This document shows, one piece after another, positions 53,156-61,720 of a stretch of 64,000 nt of DNA. Below the pieces are notes generated by a model, which saw only the letters and a list, made by a program, of their open reading frames with translations, had not been told where the DNA came from and made no database searches. A program made the position numbers and the translations under genes. This DNA is from Fimbriiglobus ruber. Its GTDB lineage: Bacteria > Planctomycetota > Planctomycetia > Gemmatales > Gemmataceae. Location of the stretch: assembly GCF_002197845.1 (NCBI RefSeq), contig NZ_NIDE01000011.1, forward strand, positions 1 to 64,000, written 5' to 3'. Positions within the stretch are counted from its first letter, which is position 1, and each line of letters opens with the position of its first letter.

Positions 53156-54280
53156 TTAATCATCTTTGGCCAATGCCTGGACGATCTCCACAGCCAACTT
53201 ATCCAAGGGGTGCGGCGAGTTACCGAGAAGGACGACGCCGAGATTCTTCGCCGGAACCAGCGCGAGAAAGCTCCGAAAGCCGCCGGTGCCGCCGTTGTGC
53301 CAGATCCATTCGCCCTTGATCGGCGGAAAGGGTTCTCGAAACCAACATAAGCCGATCGACTGCGTCCCGGTCGGCCCGTGGCACGTTTCACGCCAGGGTT
53401 GCTGAGCCGTGCGGAACGCTTCCGAGAGCGGTGTTTTCCGCCGGCCCATGGCGGCATCAGCGAAGAGCAACAGATCACCCGCCGTCGAACGCAGGCCGCC
53501 GCAGGCTTCCAGACAGGCGAAAGTCCAGGGCGCGGTCGGCTCGCCCTTCCTGTCGTAACCGGGAGCGAAACGCTTGTTCTGCTCGGCGGACAATTGCACG
53601 CGCGTATCGGCCAGCCCCAGCGGCTTGGTCAGGCGCTGCACCAGCAACGCCTCATAGCTCTCGGCCCCGGCGGTATGGGCCAGGGCGTGGCCCAGGAGGC
53701 CGACGCCGAGATTGGAGTAGTCGAACCGGGCACCAATCGGCCGGTCCAGCTTCAAGCCCGACAGGGTTTTCCCCAGGCTGGCCCGGTCGTAGTGACCGTA
53801 CGGATTGTCCGGTTCATTTTTGAGTACAGCAACCAATCCGATAAGCGGCGGCTGCACCGGCAAGGACGAAGTGTGGGTGGCCAGGTGCAAGAGGGTGATA
53901 TCGCGGTCGTCGCGGCGCGGGACGGTCAGGGTGTCCGGCAGATGTTTCTGCACGGGATCATCGAGCTTCACGGCGCCGCGCAAAACCTGGTCGGCCAGCA
54001 GAGTGCCGGTGAAGACCTTGGTGAGCGAGCCGATCTCATAGATCGTCGTTCCGTCGGGGGCGTGCTGCTTGCCGTCGAGAGTCACTTGTCCGTAACCGAA
54101 AATCTCCCGACCCGCCGGCCGGCTGATGCCGACGACGAGCCCCAGATAGGGCTTGTCCTTGAGGAACGATTTGACCAGTTCATCGACGGCAGCACGTTTC
54201 GGCTCGTCCGCCGACGCAAGGGGAGCCGCGACGAACAGACAAAGGATTGCGGCCAGGTAGCGGCCGCTGGCGATGAGCAT
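53156..54280 (-). CDS. Class C beta-lactamase-like serine hydrolase, exported
   Basis: 374 residues with signal peptide (MLIASGRYLAAILCLFVAAPLASA). Penicillin-binding fold: nucleophile motif SLTK (S85-x-x-K88), Y188-S-N190, and a C-terminal HNGGTGGFRSF (H-x-G) at about 330. Related to AmpC and D-amino-acid/ester hydrolases. True beta-lactamase activity is uncertain: HNG instead of KTG is common in esterase-like relatives. Periplasmic. Confidence 0.88.
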   Translation of the reverse strand: MLIASGRYLAAILCLFVAAPLASADEPKRAAVDELVKSFLKDKPYLGLVVGISRPAGREIFGYGQVTLDGKQHAPDGTTIYEIGSLTKVFTGTLLADQVLRGAVKLDDPVQKHLPDTLTVPRRDDRDITLLHLATHTSSLPVQPPLIGLVAVLKNEPDNPYGHYDRASLGKTLSGLKLDRPIGARFDYSNLGVGLLGHALAHTAGAESYEALLVQRLTKPLGLADTRVQLSAEQNKRFAPGYDRKGEPTAPWTFACLEACGGLRSTAGDLLLFADAAMGRRKTPLSEAFRTAQQPWRETCHGPTGTQSIGLCWFREPFPPIKGEWIWHNGGTGGFRSFLALVPAKNLGVVLLGNSPHPLDKLAVEIVQALAKDD

Positions 54281-54381
54281 GGGGGACTCTCTCCAGAGAA
54301 ATGACGTGAGCTTTGCTTAACAGAAATGGGTGTCGGAAGCAAACGCGGCTCTTTTGCGACCGACGACCGTTCCGAAGTTTT

Positions 54382-54669
54382 TTATAGCCCTTGCGGCATT
54401 TGTCGGGCACCGTGTACCACGGCAACGACATCAACCCGATCTGTGTAAACGCGATATACGATTCGGTACGGGCTCTCAAGTAACTCGCGCAAGGATTCGT
54501 CTTCGAATTCCGGGACGATCGCCCCCAATCGCGGAAAGTCTGCCAACCATCCCGTGCTGGCGAAGATTCGTCCTACCACTGCGCGCCCATACCGCGGTGA
54601 ACTCCGGGCAATGTATGTCTCGATTGCTTGGAGGTCGGCCAACGCCGTCTCGGTCCAATTCACGATCAC
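54382..54669 (-). CDS. ParE/RelE-superfamily toxin
   Basis: 95 residues. The type II toxin fold shows in VNWTETALADLQAIETYIARSSPRYGRAVVGRIFASTGWL, LGAIVPEFEDESLRELLESPYRIVYRVYTDRVDVVAVVHGAR. Overlaps the upstream antitoxin gene (54666-54857) by ATGA, the usual antitoxin-toxin arrangement. Likely target is gyrase (ParE) or ribosome-bound mRNA (RelE); motifs favour ParE. Confidence 0.85.
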   Translation of the reverse strand: MIVNWTETALADLQAIETYIARSSPRYGRAVVGRIFASTGWLADFPRLGAIVPEFEDESLRELLESPYRIVYRVYTDRVDVVAVVHGARQMPQGL

Positions 54670-54857
54670 GACGCATCCAGCCCGAACCGCCGGCGGGCTT
54701 CTTCCAGTGGCACGACACGCCCTTCTCGGGAATCCTTCAATCCGGCTTCAATAGCTTGACGCACGTAAATTTGATACTGAAGATCTTCCCAAGTTGCGTC
54801 ATCCGGGAGTTTTTCGACCAGTCGACGGGCTTCTTCTTTAATGGTTACAGCGGTCAT
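54666..54857 (-). CDS. Antitoxin of ParE-type toxin
   Basis: 63 residues: MTAVTIKEEARRLVEKLPDD...WEDLQYQIYVRQAIEAGLKDSREGRVVPLEEARRRFGLDAS. Length, charge and the C-terminal amphipathic helix followed by a toxin-binding tail fit small type II antitoxins. Should autoregulate the pair by binding its own promoter. Confidence 0.8.
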   Translation of the reverse strand: MTAVTIKEEARRLVEKLPDDATWEDLQYQIYVRQAIEAGLKDSREGRVVPLEEARRRFGLDAS

Positions 54858-55001
54858 TGCGCATTCCTCGACGGTAGACGACGCGATGCAAGCAGTGTAA
54901 CCGATCCGTACGTCGCAGCAAACGGAGGCTGGTTGAACTGACCGAGTTCCGGCTGCCGGTGCGTGGGCCTGGTCATGTGGACGGTTTTAGTGGGGTGACG
55001 T

Positions 55002-55286
55002 CTTGGGGCTCTGCCCCAAACCCCGCCGGAGGGGTTCAACCCCTCCGGACCTCCCCACTTGCTCCCGATCAGTGGGTCGATCCCAAAGCGGAACGACCCA
55101 CTGATCGCTCGCGGGACCGTTGGCATTTGCTCGCGGACAGCTGATGTCTTCCCGCCGAAATCAACTCAGGCCCCTGCGAGCGGCCCGCGGAATCATCCGC
55201 TCTGGGATGATTCCGCGGGTCGGGAGCAAATGGGGAGGTCCGGAGGGGTTAAACCCCTCCGGCGGGGTTTGGGGCAGAGCCCCAAG
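55002..55286. repeat. Large inverted repeat with internal hairpins
   Basis: 67-bp arms at 55002-55068 and 55220-55286, nearly exact reverse complements (begin CTTGGGGCTCTGCCCCAAAC). Each arm folds by itself (GGAGGGG TTCAA CCCCTCC). The spacer contains two more hairpins (GATCAGTGGGTCG ... and GCGGAATCATCC...). No coding function. Positioned between the toxin-antitoxin pair and the EF-Tu gene. Confidence 0.75.
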
Positions 55287-55531
55287 ACGCCCTCCCGCCA
55301 GGACGCCCTGGAATCCCCAGTCCCCCCGACTGCCGCCTGAATCAAGTTGGCGTGTCCCCACCGCCGCGCGAACCCAATTCGCCCCCCGGCTGTCTAACTG
55401 GTGCCAAGTGGCATCGCCGGAAGACCCGCCCTGGATTCGCTCGTTGTGAAAAAAAGACCGCGCACCGCGGTCGGGCGGGGGGGACTGGCTATCCCGTTGG
55501 TCGCTCGTCGCGACCGGGAAACCGTTTCACC

Positions 55532-56707
55532 ATGCACAAGGTTCACGTCAACGTCGGCACCATCGGACACATTGACCACGGCAAGACCACACTGACGGCC
55601 GCCATCCTCGCCGTCCAGGCCCGCAAAAGCCTGGCGACTGCGAAGGGGTACCAGGACATCGCCAAGGGCGGGACGAAGCGGGACCCGACCAAGACGGTCA
55701 CGATCGCCGCTGCGCACGTCGAGTACGAGACGGCCGGCCGGCACTACGCCCACATCGACTGTCCCGGGCACGCGGACTACGTGAAGAACATGATCACCGG
55801 GGCCGCCCAGATGGACGGCGCGGTGCTCCTCCTCGCGGCGACCGACGGCCCGATGCCCCAGACCCGCGAACACGTCCTGCTCGCCAAGCAGGTCGGCGTC
55901 CCGGCCCTGGTGGTGTTCGTCAACAAGGTCGACCTCGTGGACGACCCGGACCTGATCGACCTGGTCGAACTGGAGACCCGCGACTTGCTCACGAAGCACG
56001 GGTTCGACGGGGCGAACGTCCCGTTCGTCCGCGGCAACGCCCGCGGCGCGCTCGACCACCCGGGCGACCCGGCGTACACCGGCTGCATCGACGCCCTGCT
56101 GGCGGCGCTGGACGCCCACGTCCCGGAGCCGGTGCGGGACGTTGACCGACCGTTCCTCCTGGCCGTCGAGGGCGTTCACGTCATCGAGGGGCGGGGGACG
56201 GTCGCGACCGGCAAGATCGAGCAGGGCAAGGTCGCGGTCGGGGACAAGGTCGAAGTCCTCGGCCTGGGCGGCGCCCTGGAAACGGTCGTCACCAGCGTCG
56301 AGGCGTTCAACAAGCCGTGCCAGTCGGCGGCGGCCGGGCAGAACGTCGGCGTGCTCCTCCGCGGCGTGCGGGCCGATCAGGTCCGCCGGGGTCAGGTGAT
56401 CGCGGCCCCGCGGAGCGTCCACCCGCGGTCCCGGTTTCGGGCCGAGGTGTACGTTCTCGGGAAGGACGAAGGCGGGCGGCACACGCCGTTCTTCACGGGG
56501 TACAAGCCGCAGTTCTTCGTCCGCACGACGGACGTGACCGGCCACGTGTCGCTCCCGGCGGACGTGGAGATGGTCATGCCTGGCGACAACGCCCGGGTGG
56601 AAGTAAGCCTGGACAAGGCGATCGCGCTGGAAGCGGGGAGCCGGTTCGCCATCCGCGAGGGCGGTAAGACCGTCGGCTCCGGCGTCGTCAGCGAGGTGTT
56701 GGAATAA
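55532..56707 (+). CDS. Elongation factor Tu paralogue, divergent switch region
   Basis: 391 residues of full EF-Tu length. G1 GHIDHGKT (12-19), G3 [22 protein letters not shown] (76-97), G4 NKVD (131-134). Domains II and III are present ([45 protein letters not shown]). Unusual: the switch I block EEKARGITI of normal EF-Tu reads [10 protein letters not shown] here (Thr kept, Arg-Gly lost), and the G5 SAL motif reads NAR. This looks like a specialised or second tuf copy. Delivers aminoacyl-tRNA in the canonical form, but whether this paralogue does so is uncertain. A start upstream of 55532 gives no homology. Confidence 0.85.
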   Translation: MHKVHVNVGTIGHIDHGKTTLTAAILAVQARKSLATAKGYQDIAKGGTKRDPTKTVTIAAAHVEYETAGRHYAHIDCPGHADYVKNMITGAAQMDGAVLLLAATDGPMPQTREHVLLAKQVGVPALVVFVNKVDLVDDPDLIDLVELETRDLLTKHGFDGANVPFVRGNARGALDHPGDPAYTGCIDALLAALDAHVPEPVRDVDRPFLLAVEGVHVIEGRGTVATGKIEQGKVAVGDKVEVLGLGGALETVVTSVEAFNKPCQSAAAGQNVGVLLRGVRADQVRRGQVIAAPRSVHPRSRFRAEVYVLGKDEGGRHTPFFTGYKPQFFVRTTDVTGHVSLPADVEMVMPGDNARVEVSLDKAIALEAGSRFAIREGGKTVGSGVVSEVLE

Positions 56708-56805
56708 AACCACGGCGGCGGGGCGGATTCGTCCGCCCCCGCCGCCGTAGTTCACGTGCAGTTCGCGCGTCGTTTATGCGAAACCAGGATCGGTAGTGCG
56801 TGCCC

Positions 56806-58224
56806 TCAAGCCTTCCATCCCTTGCGCGGTTCGATCTGGATCCACTGATTCAGATCCTTGAGGTTGGTCACTTTCATGTTCGGCCCGTCCCACTCCACCG
56901 GGTTACCCGGGCCGGCGCGCTGGGCCAGGTTGCCGAGCAGGGTGAACTCCGTGAGCCGGGCCGAGTAGTCGAAGGCCGCGGCGGTGTCGGTCCGCCCCTC
57001 CCGGACGGCGCGGAGGAAATCGCCCGCGACGCCCGAGGGCCGCGGGAGCGTCTTGGCCGGCGGGGTGGTTTCCAGCATCGTCTTCTTCGGGACGATGTGC
57101 ATGTCGCCGCCGTAGGTCGCCGTGTAGAGGATGCCCTTCTCGCCGACGTAGAGCGTGCCGTTGGAATCGAACTTCTCGTCGGGGTACTTCTTTTTCAACT
57201 CCGCCAAGAGCGGCGGCAGGTTATGGGGGCCCTTTTTACCCTTGGGGCTGGCCTTGTTGCCGTCGCCCGAATCGCCCTCGCCGACCCGCCCGTCGTACCA
57301 GTAGACCTTGGCGGCCGGCATGTCGCCGCGGGCCGGGAAGTCCCAGCGGATGCGCGTCCCGGTCGGGTAGCGCTCGGTGGTGCCGCCGAACATCTGCTCG
57401 ACTTCGACCCGCGTCGGGTGTTCGAGTTTCAGCGCCCAGTACACGCCGTCGAGAACGTGGCAGGCCATGTTGCCGAGGGAGCCGTTCCCGAAGTCGTACC
57501 AGCCGTGCCACTCGTGCTGATGCAGGTCGGCGTGGTAATCGCGGAACGGCGCCGGCCCGACCCACGAATCCCAGTGCAGATTCCCGGGCACCGACAGCTT
57601 GGGCGGCCGCGGCCCGATGCCCCCGTTCGAGCGGTCGGACCAGCTATGCGTCTCGGTGATCGGCCCCACCACGCCGCCCCAGACGTACTCGCACAACCGG
57701 CGGTACCCTTCCTCGCAGTGGCCCTGGTTGCCCATCTGCGTCGCCACCTTGTACTTGGCCGCCGCCGCGGACAGCATGCGGGCTTCGCCGATCGTGTGGC
57801 AAAGCGGCTTTTCGCAGTAGACGCCCTTGCCCAGTTGCATCGCGATCATGGTCGGCAAGGCGTGCTGGTGGTTCGGCGTGGCGATGAACACGGCATCGAT
57901 CTGCTTGCCGATCTTGTCGAACATCTCCCGGTAGTCGGTGAAGACCTGGATTTTGTCGGGGTCGGCGTTTTTGGTCTTGGCGAGCGCGCGGGCCGCGTCC
58001 AGCCGCTTCTCGTCGGCGTCCACGAGGGCGACGAGGTTCTGTCCGAGGGCGGTGGCGATGTGCGTGGTGCCGCGCCCGCCGCAGCCGATGACCACGCAAT
58101 TCAGCTTGGCCCCGCGGTCGGCCGGCGCGGCCGACAGGACTCCCGGTACGAGCGGCGCCGCGGACAGGCCGCCCGCCGCGACCGCGGATTGTTTCAGGAA
58201 CGAACGACGACTGAGCTTGGACAT
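56806..58224 (-). CDS. Gfo/Idh/MocA-family oxidoreductase, TAT-exported
   Basis: 472 residues from MSKLSRRSFLKQSAVAAGG: twin-arginine signal (SRRSFLK) with hydrophobic core. Rossmann motif LNCVVIGCGGRGTTH for NAD(P), then VDADEKR, TPNHQHA and the family signature GKGVYCEKPLCHTIGEA (the catalytic Lys in EKP). C-terminal domain with WDSWVGPAPFRDYHADLHQHEWHGWYDFGNGSLGNMACHVLDG. Such exported enzymes act on sugars or sugar alcohols in the planctomycete periplasm. 57 bp behind the DUF1080 gene. Confidence 0.92.
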   Translation of the reverse strand: MSKLSRRSFLKQSAVAAGGLSAAPLVPGVLSAAPADRGAKLNCVVIGCGGRGTTHIATALGQNLVALVDADEKRLDAARALAKTKNADPDKIQVFTDYREMFDKIGKQIDAVFIATPNHQHALPTMIAMQLGKGVYCEKPLCHTIGEARMLSAAAAKYKVATQMGNQGHCEEGYRRLCEYVWGGVVGPITETHSWSDRSNGGIGPRPPKLSVPGNLHWDSWVGPAPFRDYHADLHQHEWHGWYDFGNGSLGNMACHVLDGVYWALKLEHPTRVEVEQMFGGTTERYPTGTRIRWDFPARGDMPAAKVYWYDGRVGEGDSGDGNKASPKGKKGPHNLPPLLAELKKKYPDEKFDSNGTLYVGEKGILYTATYGGDMHIVPKKTMLETTPPAKTLPRPSGVAGDFLRAVREGRTDTAAAFDYSARLTEFTLLGNLAQRAGPGNPVEWDGPNMKVTNLKDLNQWIQIEPRKGWKA

Positions 58225-58278
58225 GGATCCCACCTGGGGAAGAAGAGGAACGAACGGTCCGGAACCGGAATCGGCGAG

Positions 58279-59001
58279 TCACTTTGGGGTATCGGTCGGA
58301 AGCACGCGAATCTTGATGTTGCGAAACAGGACTTCGTTGTGGTGGTTTTGGAGCGCGATATAGCCGAGCGGCTTTTTGCCCCAGTCGGTGTTCCGGAAGT
58401 GGCTCTTGGCCAGGGCGGCGGTCATCGCCTCGCTACCGAACTCGACTTCGACCACCTTCACGCCGTTGAGCCAGTGTTCCCAGTGGTTGCCTCGCACGAC
58501 GATCCGCGACTGGTTGAACTCGCCCTGCGGCACCAGCTTCTTCCCTTGCGGGGCGAACAGGTCGTACAACGCCCCGCTGGCGTGGATGTCCGTCACGCCC
58601 GGGTCGTTCATGCACTGGAACTCCGGGCCGAACGCGTAGCCGGCTCCCTTTTTCTCCTGGACGCGGTATTTCACGCCGCTGTTGCCCTTGGTCTTGGGAA
58701 ACCGCCACTCGAACGCGAGTTCAAAGTTCTCGTACTGGTCGGCCGCGATCAGGTCGTTGGCGTCCTTCGTTCCGCCCAAACACTTGAGGCAGCCGTCTTC
58801 GACGACCCAGCACTTGGGCACGCCGTCCGTGCCCAGGCCGCGCCAGCCGGTCGTGCTGACGCCGTCGAACAGGAGTTTCCACCCCGCCGTTTTCTCGTCT
58901 TCGCTGAGCGTGGGGCGGGTCGGCGGGGGCTCGGCACTGGCGAAATTGCCGGACGCCATGCACAAGACAACAAGGGCTGCCACTGTCAGAGCCGTTTTCA
59001 C
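58279..59001 (-). CDS. DUF1080 (3-keto-glucoside hydrolase-like) protein, exported
   Basis: 240 residues from a GTG placed 7 nt after GAGGG; a TTG six bases upstream is the alternative. Signal peptide (VKTALTVAALVVLCMASGNFA). Concanavalin-like jelly-roll fold: WKLLFDGVSTTGWRG, WVVEDGCLKCLGGTKDANDLI, ENFELAFEWRFPKTKGNSGVKYR, FGPEFQCMNDPG, HWEHWLNGVKVVEVEFGS, YIALQNHHNEVLFRNIKI. Members hydrolyse 3-keto-glycosides made by Gfo/Idh/MocA dehydrogenases, the gene directly downstream, so the pair probably degrades glycosides outside the cytosol. Confidence 0.88.
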   Translation of the reverse strand: MKTALTVAALVVLCMASGNFASAEPPPTRPTLSEDEKTAGWKLLFDGVSTTGWRGLGTDGVPKCWVVEDGCLKCLGGTKDANDLIAADQYENFELAFEWRFPKTKGNSGVKYRVQEKKGAGYAFGPEFQCMNDPGVTDIHASGALYDLFAPQGKKLVPQGEFNQSRIVVRGNHWEHWLNGVKVVEVEFGSEAMTAALAKSHFRNTDWGKKPLGYIALQNHHNEVLFRNIKIRVLPTDTPK

Positions 59002-59279
59002 GCGCAATCCCTCGTAGAACCTGATTATGAAGAGACCTGCGTTCGCGAGTCATTGGGCGGGTGGAAGTCATTTCCGCTGGAACCGGCGCAATCCCCCTCC
59101 GTCGTGAACCTGACCATATCTTGTGGACGAGACATTTCCCAGCGGATTTTGACCGGGTATTTTCCCTAATCAGTGAAACACGCAAGGCGGTGAAAGAGAC
59201 CGGTGAAATTTGCATCGCCCGGAAGGACCGGGTCCGGATGTCCCCCGTCAAGAAATCAGCCCAACAATTCAATCCCCTA

Positions 59280-59590
59280 ATCGCCTCGGTCTCGGCCGGA
59301 ACTCCTCCCATTAAGGTGTGGCGTCGCGGACATGGTCAGCGTCTTGGTGTACCTTCCGCCCCGATCGTCCCGGGAGACCTGACCTGAATCGGGCCGGTCG
59401 TGGTGCCGGTGGAGGCGTCGAACCCGGGGTACACGCGGACCTCGAGGTCGGGGGCGTCGTACACCGTGTACTTGACGTTCCCGTTCGGGTCGGTCATCTC
59501 CGTCGTCCGCCCCTGTTCGTCGACCTGATAGGTGATGATGAGTTCCTGCCCGCCTCCGGTTGGCGTCGCCCACCCAGAAAGGTAACACGG
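59280..59590 (-). pseudogene. RHS/YD-repeat protein remnant
   Basis: Minus-strand translation GGQELIITYQVDEQGRTTEM then TDPNGNVKYTVYDAPDLEVRVYPGFDAST is RHS/YD-repeat sequence. After GPIQV a tandem 5-bp duplication (CAGGTCAGGT on the minus strand) shifts the frame; the other frame continues VSRDDRGGRYTKTLTMSATP as expected for the repeat. Stop soon afterward. A small relic of a large secreted or toxin-type RHS gene. Confidence 0.7.
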
Positions 59591-59601
59591 CGGAACACGT
59601 C

Positions 59602-59815
59602 AAAAAACCTGGGCCGGTAAACTCAGCTGGTTGAGCTGATTTTCCAAGTCTTTCAGGCATCCGTCGGGATCACGACGGAACCTCTTCCGCGCGACCCGCC
59701 GCTGCCGTCGCTCCTCCAGGGCGGTCCGTAACTGCTGCCACTGGCCCGGGTTCGCGCCCGCCAAGTCGGCCGCCGTCACCTTCTGGCGGCAGGTCGACAA
59801 CCCGGCCACCAGCCG
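59602..59815 (-). pseudogene. Unidentified coding fragment
   Basis: A ~70-residue minus-strand frame (STCRQKVTAADLAGANPGQW, then QLRTALEERRQRRVARKRF, then DPDGCLKDLENQLNQL) looks like real protein by composition and helix pattern, ending in a stop at about 59600. Possibly part of a transposase or phage protein. It sits between RHS and IS110 remnants. Confidence 0.3.
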
Positions 59816-59841
59816 GGCCGAACCCCGCAAGACCAAGGGAA

Positions 59842-60126
59842 GTGGAATTGGCAGAGTTGGTGGCCTGCACCCGCGAGAGCGCGGGGAGGGTAAAGGGTGT
59901 CGGCGGACGAAAGATCGGCAACGCGCATCTGAAGTGGGCGTTCTCGGAGGCCGCGTCGCTGATGCCCCGGAGCTTCCCGGCGGCCAAGTCGTGGATGCAA
60001 CGGCAATCGCAGAAGCGAGACGTGAAGAAGACCCACGCGATCCTGGAAGCGAAGATCGGACGGACGGTGTATCACCTGTGGCGAAAGCAGGTGGCGTTCG
60101 ATCCGAAGAAGTTCCTGGCCTCGTGA
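59842..60126 (+). pseudogene. IS110-family transposase C-terminal remnant
   Basis: 94 residues ending TGA at 60124-60126. RKIGNAHLKWAFSEAASLMP, then AAKSWMQRQSQKRDVKKTHA and AKIGRTVYHLWRKQVAFDPK match the conserved C-terminal (transposase_20) region of IS110/IS116 elements (GxxxGNPxLKWAxxEAA ... K.AR..Y). The N-terminal DEDD catalytic domain is missing. Confidence 0.75.
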
Positions 60127-60172
60127 CACCGAACGACCGCAACCCCAAACCACCACGAGTGGGAAGAGAAGA

Positions 60173-60452
60173 TGGCTCATGAGGCGGCAGAGGTGCTTTG
60201 GCCCGACTGCAGGTCTCCCGTCTCACGGCGCTCGCCGCCCGTGCTCGGCGCGGGTCTCCGACCCCGCCGCTCTTCGCGACCGCAGGTCTCCAACGCCAGC
60301 TGGCGCATGAGGCGGTGTCCGAGGGGGCGAGCGTCGGGAGACCTACGGTCCGAAGAGCGGCGGGGTCGGAGACCCGCGCCGAGCGCCGGTGCGGGGGGCG
60401 ATTGCGACAGGATGGTTATGCCCTTTTTCCACCTCGGCCGCCTCATGAGCCA
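60173..60452. mobile_element. MITE-like element, 23-bp terminal inverted repeats
   Basis: Ends TGGCTCATGAGGCGGCAGAGGTG (60173-60195) and its complement with one mismatch (60430-60452). Inside, a second inverted repeat around CGGGTCTCCGACCCCGCCGCTCTTCG (60256-60281) pairs with GAAGAGCGGCGGGGTCGGAGACCCG (60353-60377). About 280 bp, no transposase. Confidence 0.65.
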
Positions 60453-61112
60453 GAAAGATACCCCGGTAGTCGTTGCGGGAACACCAGACCGGCGGGGGGG
60501 GGAGCTGACAGCCGAACTGGGGCATCAAGGGCGACCGCGTGCCCGAGGCTTATCCGGTGGGGCGTGACCCCGTGTGGCCTCGTTGCGGCCTCGTCCCGGA
60601 CCCCGTTGCCATTGGATTGGCCCCCTCGCTGGCGTCCGGTTCCATCGCACTGCCATCGCACTGTCGGAATGCAACCGTCCACCGATGCGGCCCGCCGGCC
60701 GAGTCGAAGACTAACTGTGCCGACGCCGTTGTCCCGAGGCGAAGGCGCGACCGGGGTCTCGAATCCCCTGCGCGTTCCCGGTGGGTAAGAAACACCCTTC
60801 GGGGGTCGAGCCATCGCGTTGAGGAGCCGAGCCGGCGGAACGGAGAGGTTTCTGGGGCGTCGCCGCTGGGTGGCAACGGCCGGCCGACCCCGTGGAGCTG
60901 TTTGGCACCGCCTCGGCCCCCACGGGGAGCCGTGCGATGAGATGCCGACGACCGAACCATCCCGGTGCGGCCAGGTGATCCACGGAGGAAGACCTGTGGC
61001 GGACGTGTGCGAGACGACCGTGCTTCAAAATGTGCTCGGACGGGTGTTCAGCCCGCCCCAGAGCCGTCGTTTTTATTCAAGTCGGCTGGCCTATGAGAGC
61101 GGTTCGGCCGTG
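60453..61112. other. Degraded intergenic region, nothing recognised
   Basis: About 660 bp between the MITE-like element and the SUKH remnant. Frames are open by GC content but Arg/Pro/Gly-rich; a few short hairpins only. No tRNA, riboswitch or intron domain could be recognised with confidence. Confidence 0.4.
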
Positions 61113-61665
61113 CTACCCTTGCCGGCTCCGGCCGGCGCACAGATCGAACCGCGCGTGGAACGGTCGCCCGGCCAATTCAACGAGGAACCGCCCGAGCTTG
61201 CCGCGGGGAAGCTGTACTACTCCATTATAGACCGGCACGTGACCACCGTCCCCCGCTCGTCTGGCATGCCACGCCGGTGCCAGTAGCCCGCCCATGCTCG
61301 GCCGTCCCCCAAGGGAACGGCCCGGACGCGTCCGGGTACCCGCACGCGTCCGGGTAGATGGGGAACGGCAACGACCTGGCGTCTTGTGGGTCGCCGGGCG
61401 ATGACTCGGCGTAGAGTTCGAGGCTGCGGAGCGAATCCACCACGTCTCGCAAGATGTCCACGAGAGCCCGCGCCTCATCACACTCCTGTGGGTCGAGCAG
61501 GTTCAAGACCCGCACACCGTTTGGTAGGTCCGCCATGCCATAGGCGGCGATAAACTCTCGGTAGTCTCCCGGCAGGGTGACGCCCAACCGCTGTTCGACC
61601 GCCGCCCAATCCCCCGCGTTCTTCGACGGCTGCCAACGTGATAACGGACTTTTCTTGACCCGACC
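61113..61665 (-). pseudogene. SUKH (SMI1/KNR4) immunity-type protein remnant
   Basis: The minus-strand frame reads PSKNAGDWAAVEQRLGVTLP, then GDYREFIAAYGMADLPNGVR, then VLNLLDP, and later SLPFPIYPD...PFPWGTAEHG: the SMI1/KNR4 pattern (W...V E..LG..LP.DYr.F...YG...f.WG). No ATG or GTG starts the complete domain (only a TTG inside it) and the frame shifts near 61280, after which GGHVPVYNGVVQLPRGKLGRFLVELAGRP continues in another frame. SUKH proteins are typical polymorphic-toxin immunity proteins, consistent with the RHS relic ~1.5 kb away. Confidence 0.6.
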
Positions 61666-61720
61666 GGCCCGGTGCCCGCACTATACCAGATGAGTCCCTT
61701 CGCCCGGCACGGGGTTCCGT

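Noticed and set aside
56800-59169. 789-residue plus-strand frame opposite the oxidoreductase and DUF1080 genes
   Set aside because: Antisense of two genes with clear signal peptides and family motifs; Arg/Val-rich composition is typical of shadows.
60540-61050. Possible group II intron or riboswitch in the gene-free region
   Set aside because: Some GAGCCG-like and GC-rich hairpins exist, but no domain V or cobalamin-box pattern and no reverse transcriptase could be found.
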